From Delphinus delphis (lineage: Eukaryota; Chordata; Mammalia; Artiodactyla; Delphinidae): a DNA stretch of 64,000 nucleotides. The notes beneath the pieces are model-generated. The model ran no database searches. It saw nothing but the letters and a program-made list of their open reading frames with translations, and had not been told where the DNA came from. The DNA lies in NCBI RefSeq assembly GCF_949987515.2, contig NC_082688.1, positions 74,342,731 through 74,406,730 of the forward strand, in the 5' to 3' direction. Within the stretch, counting starts at the first letter, position 1. Each line of letters opens with the position of its first letter. Positions 22,240-31,790 of the stretch are shown here, in pieces. The position numbers and the translations under genes were made by a program.

Positions 22240-22570
22240 GGCCTTCAGTAACTGCTTAAGCAATTCTGAAGAAGGGACCCTCACTCTCCCTCTAGGCCAC
22301 ACATGGTATTTTGGACATCTCCAGTTTAAGAAGTCCTTCCTTATATTGAATCTGTATAACTGATACTTATACCTCTTTGTCCTGGCTCAATTCCTTGGAG
22401 GAGCACAGAATACCTAAGCGAAATGCCTCTTTCCATGACAGACATTGAAGTATATGAAAAAGGCAATCATATTTCCTTTAAACCTCCTTTTTTTCTAAAC
22501 GAAATACTTCCTAGTTCCTTCAACTATTTTTCATATGACATAATCTGTAGAAAATATTCCGATTGCTCTC
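22240..22570 (-). repeat. CR1/L3-like ancient LINE fragment
   Basis: 'ccatgacagacattgaagtatatgaaaaaggcaatcatatttcctttaaacctcc', then 'ttcctagttccttcaactatttttcatatgacataatctg', match the CR1/L3 order seen in many vertebrates ('...catgtcccccctaagccttc...cccagttccttcaaccgttcctcatatgacatg'). An open frame over it (22,423-22,704) is a remnant of composition, not a gene. Confidence 0.65.
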
Positions 22571-23589
22571 CCCTCGCTACAACTGTTTGTCAACAACCAT
22601 TTAAGTGGAGGCATCAGTTAAGAGCTGACCTCGAGAGATTTTCCTGTGACTCTACTCTTCCTCGTCCTGAACGGCAGACCAGAGGACTTAGCACGTCTGA
22701 TTGAATGTTGATTCTTCTGACTTTTCGAAAGCAAACCAGCAGGTCTGTGACATGCGTACTATAATGAGGATATGATACGTATTATATAGGCTGCTTCCAT
22801 TAAATGAGATAATGAAGATACAATGTGTGGCTCAAATTACAGCACATGCGCTTTAGTGGTAAGCTACTTCCCTCATGAGTCAGCCTAGCTAGCTGCCTGG
22901 TCTTCCAACATCAGTGACTGTCATTTTAGATCTGGGAACCCAGGAAGTTCAGGCCAACTCCTGCATGGATGGCAATAGTCAACTGTAGTATGGAACATAC
23001 CAGGCCCCAAGGCATTTTACCGTCTCATCTTGACCTTGAAATCAAGAAAGTTCTCTAGATTATGGAATCACTGTTCTCAAGCTCATGCTTGAATAATTTA
23101 TTGCTTTATCTTTATATAAATGAGAGACTATGTATTTAGCTTTAGCGAATTGTATCTTTCAGTATAGTTTAGCTGTAACCTCTGAATCCTTGCTTGGTTA
23201 TCCAGGAATTAGCTCTCCCTCTCGGAGCAGTGTTACCCTCAGGTTTCATAAGCATGCAACCTTTATCATTTTCAGGGCTTGATAGAAAGGGAAGAAGCGG
23301 GACCAATCTCACGGTACTGGCTATGCCCCTAAAGCAGCAGCTGGGCCCAGGGAAGTCAGTCCAGCGAGGAACAGCATCGTAAGGGAAATGAGAAAGAGCA
23401 ACAGTGCCAGTATAGGATCTCGAGATCTATAGGAGATCCAACACCCTATTAGGCCACTATAGGGTCTATCACCCTAGCCTATTCTCTGTCTTTGGCATCT
23501 GTAAAGAAATCAGATTTCAAAAATCAGTAACCCCAGAAGAATATACAAGTCTCATCAAGATGACCTTACTGAAAGGTTAATTATGTTCC
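22571..23589. other. No gene or named repeat recognised
   Basis: Mixed composition with no exon that I can defend. Confidence 0.5.
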
Positions 23590-23845
23590 CAAATAATGTA
23601 TCTAATAATGGCCCCAGTTATTAAATGTTTATTATGGTCCAGTCCCTTTTATGTGAGTGACTTCTTTTAATCCTCCCAAAAATCCTCTAAGGCAGATATT
23701 ATTACTACTATATTATTATTTTACAGAAGAGGAAACTAAGCTACTTGCCCAGGACCCCATAGATGGAAAGAGCATTCTCAGGACCCATAACCAACAATCT
23801 GTCTCCAGAGTCTATACTCTAGGACATCCAGCAGACTGTTGGTCC
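23590..23845 (-). repeat. MIR SINE (antisense)
   Basis: 'cttttaatcctcccaaaaatcctctaaggcagatattattactactatattattattttacagaagaggaaactaagctacttgcccaggaccccatagatgg' is a good antisense MIR core, extended by 'ctccagagtctatactcta'. Confidence 0.85.
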
Positions 23846-23879
23846 ATCTTTTAATATAGGAGACAATTTGTAGCCTCCA

Positions 23880-24075
23880 TATTTTTCTAACAACAATTAC
23901 AACCATAGTTTTATTCTGATTTATTTTTGCCATCTTACATTTCTAGAACATTTTCTTCAACTCTGTGACCTGGGAAGCCCATTACCATCTTGAGTCTCTG
24001 AATATTTCTTCTTTGTCAAGTTTAATACCTTACATTTTTCTTTATTGAATCCAACCTTGTTCATTCATCAATGGG
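23880..24075 (-). repeat. Possible CR1/L3-like fragment
   Basis: 'gtttaataccttacatttttctttattgaatccaaccttgtt' resembles the CR1/L3 phrase 'aacaccttgcatttgtccttattgaattttatcttgtt'. The rest is too diverged to align by eye. Confidence 0.35.
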
Positions 24076-25479
24076 CTAGGTATGTAACATGTTCTCAGCA
24101 TTGTACTAAGAGCTTGGGTGGAATTTCTAAATAGGAAAGCTGTTTTGATTTGTTAACAAAGATCCTAATTATACATTCAATGGGGAGGATAACATATCTA
24201 AACAAAGTTGTCTTCAATGAATTATGAAATTATACATCTGGTCTCTATGTAAAAGAGAAGAGCCTAACTCAAAAATATATACACATATTCGTATGTTTAA
24301 AGTCACTCTTTCTGCATATAGAAATAAAATGGATGAAGAAAACCTCAGGTTTCCTGCGAGGAAAGTATCCTGTAATTGTCTTTGAAACTCTCTCTTATAA
24401 TTTAAAGAGCATTGCAAAGTTTCACAAAGGGAAAGAGCAAATCTAAATAAGTGAATTCTGCAATACTTTTGTAGAGTTGGTGGCACAGCTCCATCCGAAT
24501 CCCCTCAACCATCAAACAAATAAATAAAAACAAGATTATATAGGAAACTTTGCCTAGCAAACACTTTCAGAAAGAACTGTCTCACCCAGACCACCCACCC
24601 TTGCCACTAGCCGTGGCTGGTTCCACTATACTTCAGGGCCTTTACTATTGAATCAAATATTCCCTAATCACCGAAACTTCTATCCTTCAGCCTCAAATGC
24701 ATGAGGTTATTGGCAGCCAGAGAATCATCCAGAGCCTCACGTTGCTGCCTAATGCTCCCCAGGCTCTTGTGATGCAGCTGCAAGAGAGAGAGCCGAATGC
24801 CAAACCCAGAGCCCAGATTGCCTTGCCTGCACTCTGCCAGCATCAGAGCAGCCCTGGCTCCCCATGGGTGCTCCTGGAGAAATTCCCCAGAAATGGAAAC
24901 AACAACAACAACAACAACTGCTATCCCTGACCATTCTTCCTAGGGATGCATTAATTTCAAGGTTTACAGAGATGTATGCATAGAGAGAAGGGGAGGTCAA
25001 AAGTCAAGAAAGGGAGTTGGCATCGGCCAACTTTTAGCTTCTTCCCCTAATGGTTGTAGCAGAGCAATGAACCGTACCTCTCCATGACCAACTGTGTAAA
25101 GCACAGTTTGAACTTACCCTCTTTCTAGGCCGAAGGGGTGGTGTCCCTGCTCAGTGTTGAGATGGTTCCTCCAGAGTATGGGTTTGTTTGGGGTCCTCTG
25201 TTCGTCCTCTACCCGTGAGTTAGCTGGAGGTCCAGCTCAGATTCTGAAGACATGGAAGTGTCCTTCTTGAAGTGTAAACATAATTTCTTGTCAACCCACC
25301 ACCAGTTTTCCAGTGCATAGGACTGAGTTGTGGCTGGTTTCTACATCTGCTCAGAAAAAAAAGAAAAAGAAAAAAAAGAGGTGAGCAACTACTGCCCCAC
25401 TTCATCAGTGAACTTCTTGTTCATCATATTTTAGCCAAGATGACTTTCTACATGGAAGAGCAATCAAATAATCACAAAT
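24076..25479. other. No gene recognised; one (AAC)n repeat
   Basis: No exon or repeat family can be named apart from a simple AAC repeat. The antisense open frame 24,749-25,000 is explained by the AAC repeat (poly-Cys in antisense) and local GC content. Confidence 0.5.
24898..24918 (+). repeat. (AAC)n microsatellite
   Basis: Seven AAC units in a row. Confidence 0.92.
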
Positions 25480-25685
25480 GTTTATATGAGTATTTACTAA
25501 GCGCCAGACTTATAACTAAATACTTCCCATTCATTGCCTTGGTCAATCCTATAACCACCCAGTGAGGTAAGTGCTACCATGAGTCTCACATTTCCGATAA
25601 AGAAACTGAGACTCAGAGATGATAAGGATTTCTTTAAGGTCACACAGTACTTAAGTGAACAGACCAGAATGTGAGCTAGACCTCA
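25480..25685 (-). repeat. MIR SINE (antisense)
   Basis: 'tactaagcgccagacttataactaaatacttcccattcattgccttggtcaatcctataaccacccagtgaggtaagtgctacca...aaagaaactgagactcagagatgataagg...aaggtcacacagtact' is a clear antisense MIR. Confidence 0.85.
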
Positions 25686-25727
25686 GTAATGGCAGAGCGA
25701 TATAACTTGAAATAAAAATGCCCTCAG

Positions 25728-25927
25728 GGCTTCCCTGGTGGCGCAGTGGTTGAGAGTCCACCTGTCGATGCAGGGGACACGGGTTCGTGCCCTGGTCTGA
25801 GAAGATCCCACATGCCGCGGAGCGGCTGGGCCCGTGAGCCATGGCCGCTGAGCCTGCGCGTCCGGAGCCTGTGCTCCGCAACGGGAGAGGCCCCAACAGT
25901 GAGAGGCCCGCCTACCGCAAAAAAAAA
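25728..25927 (+). mobile_element. CHR SINE
   Basis: Complete short-form CHR SINE beginning GGCTTCCCTGGTGGCGCAG, with TCGTGCCCTGGTC as the box B neighbourhood, ending GAGGCCCGCCTACCGC and a short A tail. A perfect 14-bp TSD, AAAAATGCCCTCAG, lies at 25,714-25,727 and 25,928-25,941. Confidence 0.95.
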
Positions 25928-25941
25928 AAAAATGCCCTCAG

Positions 25942-26724
25942 TTTCCTACTTAATGGGGTAAATGCTTAGACAATGTAAATACAAATTGAATAGGCTTTCA
26001 AATGAAAACTTTTAACATATTTTTGACTTATACATAGCATAGAAAGAAACTACATAGGGTACAAAAAGGATTTTGTAGGACTACATTTTAGGAAGTATTT
26101 TTCCTTTGGCAATTTCTCAAACCTAACTTGCTCCAATGATATATTACACCCTGTTTATTATCTACAAAGAGCATAAATAGTTAGAGAAATGTTTTTGACC
26201 CCTACCAAAAGCAAATATGACCTCGTTTCCAAACCAGAAACCTTCGTCTGGACTTTGAATACTGATTTGGAAACAAGTTTTTAAAAGAATTAGCTCAAAG
26301 CAGCAGGTTTGTAGCTCGTATGACATGAGATGATCAATGACCACATTAGCTGCTAATCTAAGGCATACAACATGCATGAGCATTAGCATGGAAATCTAAC
26401 ACGTTCCCACGTTCCCACCCCAGGTGGCACTGGATTTCTAATCCGTTGTTCCATCTAATAGGAATAAACTTAAATGGTTTATTTAGAGCTTCATTTACAA
26501 AGTTAATAATTAGGGTGATTTACTCAAAAGGCAGGGGAGGGGGAGGAGGAAGGGGGTCAGCTGAGTGGGGGGTGAAATGGGAAAAAGGAAAAAAAAAGTA
26601 ATCTTGAAAAAGCGAAACAACATCTTAGGGTAATTTTGCCTCAAAAGACATCTCCCACTCTGATGGTAGGGAATCAGGGTTAAAAAAAAAGCATGACCTC
26701 AAGAAGCTGAGTCTTGGTTGGGGA
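25942..26724. other. No gene recognised; G-rich tract
   Basis: Unassigned sequence. A G-rich tract at 26,532-26,573 has GGGGAGGGGGAGGAGGAAGG and further G-runs and could form a G-quadruplex. Confidence 0.55.
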
Positions 26725-26915
26725 CCAACAAATAAATCCTGTTATTTGTTAGAGGATATTAGGCAAGTTGTTTAATCTCTCAGACAAAGGTTTCTACATC
26801 TCTAAAATGGGAATGATAATACCTGCTTGGCATGGAATAAAAAAGATAACAAAAGCAAAGTGGTGAATACAATACCTGACACAGGGGAAGGACTCAATTT
26901 CTATTGATTCCGCCC
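26725..26915 (+). repeat. MIR SINE (sense)
   Basis: 'gatattaggcaagttgtttaatctctcagacaaaggtttctacatctctaaaatgggaatgataatacctgcttgg...aatacctgacacaggggaaggactcaatttctat' is the MIR core and 3' end. Confidence 0.8.
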
Positions 26916-28626
26916 GTGAATGGATTCACTAGAAAGTGCTAAGATACAAACGTGGTCCCCTCCTCCTGCTTCTGCAATGCCAGCGTCCGACCTAGTCACA
27001 GATTTTGACATGGCACTTTTACCTGCACCCGGTGCTGGGATAATAATTGGATGAGTTTCATTTGATACTATGCAGAATATTGGGCAAATGAGCTGCAGCT
27101 AATTAAAAAAACAGCTATCCTGTCTGTCACCCACCTCTCAGGTGACCCATGTTTCTCTATGTACCATTTACGTGATCCAGCTCCAGGCTTACCCTTAACT
27201 TTTTAAGGGCCCAGGGCAAGAGTCCAAATGGAAACCCACATACCTAAATATTTAAAACGTATAAAACAGTTAACAAAATTTAAATAAAATAGTTTCTATC
27301 CTCTTACCTAAACAAATGTACCTTAATAATGACCTAGAAGGTTAGATTCAAATTCATAACTCTTGGACCCCGTGGGGTTCTGTGCCAGGACACGGAGCTT
27401 GGGAAGAGCCAGCTCTTCCTCCTTTACTCCCCACCCTGGCTCTGTCCTCCACTGGGTGGCAACTTGCATGCATGTGGGCGCTCCAATCCTCACATCCAAA
27501 CTCCGTCTCTATCCCCACCCTCACAAACAGCCACGCCAAGACCACATTCCAAGCCCACTCGTGGGCCCACCGACAGCTTGGTTGTACCTCCCCCAAGAGA
27601 AAACTCCTCGGAAAGAGACTCATGTGGGCCTTGGAAGCAGGCTCAGGACTACTTAGGCTGGAAATTCCAGTGTCCCGAATATCCAAAGGTTTGTCCGGAA
27701 GTGGGGGAGGCAGGCTCCAGGTGGCCGTGAAGACAGGAGGTGGTTCTGAGGACACACGGCACTGCAGAGAAAGAGAGGCAGAGCCAGGGGAGAGCTGAAG
27801 AAGAGGCAGCTGAGGCACAGAGCCCTGTGCAAGGGTCCCTTTCCCCCAGCTCAGTAAAACCTGCTTGTTCAGTAGAGTGAACTTATCTCTTCCTCATCCC
27901 AGTTGCCGACCTGAGGGGCAGGTGTTAATATCTTCCCTGCAGGGGAGCTGGATACTACCCTTAAGGTAGCTCCAGAGCAGACAGTCCTTCTGCAAAGGGC
28001 AGTGTGGCCATTACTATTAACCCTTGTAATTTCACTTTCTACCTTAAATCAGTCTTGCTAATTAGCAGGTTCCACCTTCTTAACAATTAGCTAGACTGGT
28101 AAATAATCAAGAGACAGGACAAGCTAATTAACCTTCAGTTTCCTTCCCAGGAATCTATGGAGAATATTTTTCATACAAAATGTACTTTAGGGCTTGTGTT
28201 TTCACAGAAAGAATCGTTCGAAGGTGTTTTCATGCCCACCCTTATGATATGGAAACGCGGTCTGCCTCACATGTCTCATCATCCTTGGCACCCTTAGTAT
28301 CACTGAAAGGTTTTCTGGGCCGTGGAGAGAATTTCTGCAAGCTGCATGAAGGCCATAATGCTCACTTTAGAGGGCTGTAAATAGAGCGTACAAGCTACTA
28401 ACTGCAGTCTGTTATAGACTCATGTTGCTGCCCTAACAGAAAAGAAAGGGAGCTCACCATACCTGCCCAAACCAGACTAAGGCTCTGCAGAAAGACTGGA
28501 CATTCAGGGACATGTAGCAGCACCTTTGGTTATGACCACATTACTCCGTGAATTGGTCCTTGCCTGGTTTCCCCATTCCCACTCACCCATCACTTCTTAC
28601 CTGCCTCTCAAGGGCTTTCCACCACC
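26916..28626. other. No gene established; GC-rich block and homeodomain-like motif cluster
   Basis: No exon can be supported. The GC-rich block at 27,354-27,850 contains several open frames on both strands (up to 154 codons antisense at 27,354-27,818 and 138 codons sense at 27,382-27,798). They have no known motif and have no evident splice context. Right of it, around 28,057-28,130, is a cluster of TAATTA-type sites. Both are discussed as findings. Nearby text at 27,190-27,350 may be an old repeat that I cannot name. Confidence 0.5.
28057..28130. promoter_or_regulatory. Cluster of TAATTA-type homeodomain motifs (candidate enhancer)
   Basis: Within 75 bp are a perfect palindrome GCTAATTAGC (28,057-28,066), CAATTAGCTAG (28,084-28,094) and AGCTAATTAACC (28,122-28,133), on both strands. 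ATTA/TAATTA is the core site of many homeodomain proteins. The density is above chance for AT-rich DNA only mildly, so function is inference. Confidence 0.3.
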
Positions 28627-28770
28627 GAGGTTCTCAAATCACATTGTAATCACCTGGAGAGCTTTAAAAGTCAGCTCCAGAGATTCTATTTAATTGGTGC
28701 AGCCTGGGCAAGGTCAGTTTCAAGAGCTGTCCAGGCGACTCTAAATTGCAGCCGGGTTTCAGTGTCAGCA
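28627..28770 (+). mobile_element. MER5A-like hAT element
   Basis: 'gaggttctcaaatcacattgtaatcacctggagagctttaaaagtcagctccagagattctatttaattggtgcagcctgg' follows the MER5A start ('ggttctcaaa...aatcacctgga...gcttgttaaaa...'). The right half is decayed and no TSD was seen. Confidence 0.75.
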
Positions 28771-28779
28771 CTCCACCAC

Positions 28780-29265
28780 TGCAGCCCAATCTGCTGGCTC
28801 TTTCCCGAACGTATCCAGAACTCTCACCCTCCTGTGCCCTTTCCTTTTGCTTCAGTGTCCCTCTCCCACCTGGAAAACTTCTCATTCTATGAGACTCAGT
28901 CAGAGGAAGCTCTGTCCCGAACACTCAGGTCCCCCCATCTGGAGATCCCAGATCACCTCCCATACCCCTTTAACAGAGCTAACAGAGGCCATGTAATTTA
29001 TGATCCCAAACAACACACTGTTGAATGTAAAAGAAAACACTACTAATAATTATGCGCGGTGACAGGTGTCAACTGGGACTAACGCTGGCCAACTGGAACA
29101 CCAGATCCCCCTATTTATAGCCCCTATGATATCAATCAGTAATTGCACATCCGCCTGCCTGTCTCCTGCTCTTGCTGTGAAAGCCATTAAAGCAGGGATA
29201 GCACTTCCTCATCTCTCTAACCTCAGTACCCAACCCAGATTAGATGTTGAATCGATGCTTCCTTA
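28780..29265 (+). repeat. Possible L2 fragment (sense)
   Basis: 'gcctgtctcctgctcttgctgtgaaagccattaaagcagggatagcacttcctcatctctctaacctcagtacccaacccagattagatgttgaatcgatgcttcc' resembles the L2 3' end; the earlier part with 'gtgccctttccttttgcttcagtgtccctctcccacctgga' is weaker. Confidence 0.4.
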
Positions 29266-29279
29266 AGAAGCCCTCTATT

Positions 29280-29525
29280 TTATAATGATCAAATGCATGG
29301 GCTCTGTCACCAAAGAACATGCGTTCAAATTCCAGCTCTGCCACTTATTAGCTGTGTGACTGGACTATTGTGCTTTAATGACTCTGAAATGGAGTTAATA
29401 ATAGAATGAATGTATCTAATAGGATTGTTGAAAGGTTTAAATGAGTTGATATATGTAAAGCACCCAGAGAATAGTATTTAAACATAGGAAGCACTGTATA
29501 AGTGTTTTTTATTATTTGTAAAAAG
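29280..29525 (+). repeat. MIR SINE (sense)
   Basis: It has a clear order: 'gcgttcaaattccagctctgccacttattagctgtgtgactgg', 'aatggagttaataatagaatg', 'aggattgttgaaaggtttaaatgagttgatatatgtaaagcac', and 'gaagcactgtataagtg'. It is one of the best-preserved MIR copies in the window. Confidence 0.9.
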
Positions 29526-29604
29526 AACGGATAAACCAAATGAATAAGCTCCAAGTGCCTCTCTTCTATGGAACTCCTCCAAATGATCACGCCCATAGTG
29601 AACG

Positions 29605-29800
29605 TTCATGATAACAGCTATCCTTCACTGATGAATCACCACGTTCCGGGTGCCATTACGTGCTTTGCATACATTATCCCATTTACCCTTCATCACAGCC
29701 CCTATCAGGAAACTATATTATTACACCAAGTTTACAGATAAGGAAAGTGAGGCCCCAAAATGAAGAGGATATCCACAGTCACTGGGTTTTATCTTTCTAT
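29605..29800 (-). repeat. MIR SINE (antisense)
   Basis: 'ttccgggtgccattacgtgctttgcatacattatcccatttacccttcatcacagcccctatcaggaaactatattattacaccaagtttacagataaggaaagtgaggcccc' is antisense MIR, inverted relative to the copy just left of it. Confidence 0.85.
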
Positions 29801-30029
29801 AAGAAAAAAGCAACTGAAATCCATTCGCACTGTGAGTTTCCTGTGATTCCTTTGAGAAATAAAAGGGCTTTTCTGAAGTCCCTGTAATCACATAACATAC
29901 CTAGTTTTTGAAGAGATGGAGAGTGAAAAGGCAATTGCCCTGTAATATGTACTTTGGAAGGAGCTCTTGTTTGCCGCTTTTTGAAGTGTTTTAACAATTC
30001 ACGAACTAACATTATCAAGAAGATAATAT

Positions 30030-30679
30030 GTACAAAGCAGTATTAGGGGGACTCTGAGGACACCCCAAATTGAAAATCTTCCTCTTACCTCCAAAGAGTT
30101 CAAAATCTAGTTGAGAACATAGAGAAAACATTCAATAACACTACAGGATTTAAATAGCAGTAACACAAGGGAGATTCCCAGAGCAACATGATTAATTTCC
30201 CAAGAAGTGGTAGTTTGTACCTGCCATAGGAGGTCAGGGAAGTAAGGACTTCTGAAGAGACTGAGAGTTGTATCTTTAAACATCGCTTCAACAAACTTTC
30301 ACCGACACCCATCACCTGTCACTCTGCAGCACACTGAAACTGTGGAGATTAGAAAAACAAGAGTGGTGCGCTCAAGGAGCTAAAAGCCCAGAAAGGGAAT
30401 CAGACATGTGGACAGATAACTCAAGTGGCAAGAGAATAGTTATGGCAGAGAAGCTATTCTCTGATTTACTGTGGAGCCTAGAGAAGGGCATTCACCCAAA
30501 CTAGTCTGGGCAAAGTTGGCAGGAGCAAGATGGTGGAAGGTATTCCAGAAAAGAGATTACCCAAGCTGGTTCTTAAAGAATAAATGAGTTACCAAGGGGG
30601 AAAAAAAAAGGAAGAAAAGTCTCCAAGAGCAGGGCAAATGCATGGGAAAGGGGTGGAGGAGTACGTGTTAAATAAAAAG
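30030..30679 (-). repeat. L2 LINE fragment (antisense)
   Basis: 'tcacctgtcactctgcagcacactgaaactgtggagattagaaaaacaagagtggtgcgctcaaggagctaaaagcccag', then 'gacatgtggacagataactcaag', 'gaaggtattccagaaaagagat', and 'gagcagggcaaatgcatgg' are in the order of antisense L2. The earlier segment (30,060-30,130) with 'gtt...caaaatctagttgagaacatag' may be a neighbouring piece. Confidence 0.7.
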
Positions 30680-30688
30680 ATATAAAGG

Positions 30689-30891
30689 GCTTCCCTGGTG
30701 GCGCAGTGGTTGAGAGTCCGCCTGCCGAGGCAGGGGACGTGGGTTTGTGTCCCAGTCCGGGAAGATCCCACATGCCGCGGAGCGGCTGGGCCCGTGAGCT
30801 ATGGCCACTGAGCCTGCGCGTCCGGAGCCTGTGCTCCGCAGCGGGAGAGGCCACAGCAGTGAGAGGCCCGCGTACCGCAAAATAAATAAAA
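30689..30891 (+). mobile_element. CHR SINE
   Basis: Short-form CHR SINE starting GCTTCCCTGGTGGCGCAGTG; box B region reads GGGTTTGTGTCCC, so it has decayed. It ends CGCGTACCGC with an AAATAAATAAAA tail. A 9-bp TSD, ATATAAAGG, lies at 30,680-30,688 and 30,892-30,900, inside the L2-type repeat region. Antisense frames over it are not genes. Confidence 0.93.
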
Positions 30892-30900
30892 ATATAAAGG

Positions 30901-31519
30901 TATTGTATATTTATCAATGAGCTTCTTGAAGAAAGGCATATAGCATGTTATACTCTACTTGAATGTGCCTGGAAACGAAAAAAATACTCAGAATGTTTGC
31001 GCTGTGAAAAATATATGTGCCCCGGCACACACGGGCGTGCACACACGAACCGAAAAACATTTGCCAAAGCACAACCTAATCCTAGTTCATATTCATAAGT
31101 GGTCTCAAAATCAACCGTTGTTTTTGTTTGTTAATTTGTTAAACAGTCGTTAGCGCAGTCTTCCTCCTAGTCTCTGCCTGTGAAGGGAGCACGCTGACAC
31201 AGCCCCTGGGGAAATATGAAGGGCCTAAAGGGAAAATAAAACAATACCGCTTTTAGACCCGGAGCTAAGCTTATAGAGCACACTTGCCAGCAGGGAGATT
31301 TGGACAACATTTATTTGTCTAGTTTCATTAAAAAGTACACATAGCCTATTACTAGAGAGGAAAATATACCCCTAAAGAAGTCATAAACTTTGACAGGAAA
31401 TATCATGAAAATACTGATTATACTGCATATGCATGTATATATACCATATACATATGTAAAGATATATAATATATACTTGAACCTTCCCATTATCTATGAA
31501 CGGGTCAATGAAATAATTG
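30901..31519. other. No gene recognised
   Basis: Unassigned sequence with an AT-rich stretch near 31,425-31,480 (alternating TATATA-like). One small open frame (30,959-31,153) has no motif. Confidence 0.5.
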
Positions 31520-31790
31520 ATCAGGAGGCAGTGGGGCAGAGTGATTAGCTAGGCTGCCTGGCCTTCAGGCTTTGCTCAGTGTACCAGCCGTATGAGCATT
31601 TTTCCTACGATCGCAAGCAACTTCACCTCTCCAAGCCTCAGTGACTTCTTCATCTATAAAGTCAAAATAATAATAGAACCCAACACATGTGATTAAATGA
31701 TGACCCTCTTATGAGGATTAAAGGATATAATTCATACAAAAGTGCTTAGCACAGTGACTGGCATATCATAAGTACTCAAGAGTGGTCTCA
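31520..31790 (+). repeat. MIR SINE (sense)
   Basis: 'aagcaacttcacctctccaagcctcagtgacttcttcatctataaagtcaaaataataatagaacc', 'gaggattaaaggatataattc', and 'gtgcttagcacagtgactggcatatcataagtactcaa' give the full MIR order. Confidence 0.9.

Noticed and set aside
27190..27350. Named interspersed repeat
   Set aside because: The phrase 'agggcccagggcaagagtcc' looks familiar, but I could not assign a family or edges.
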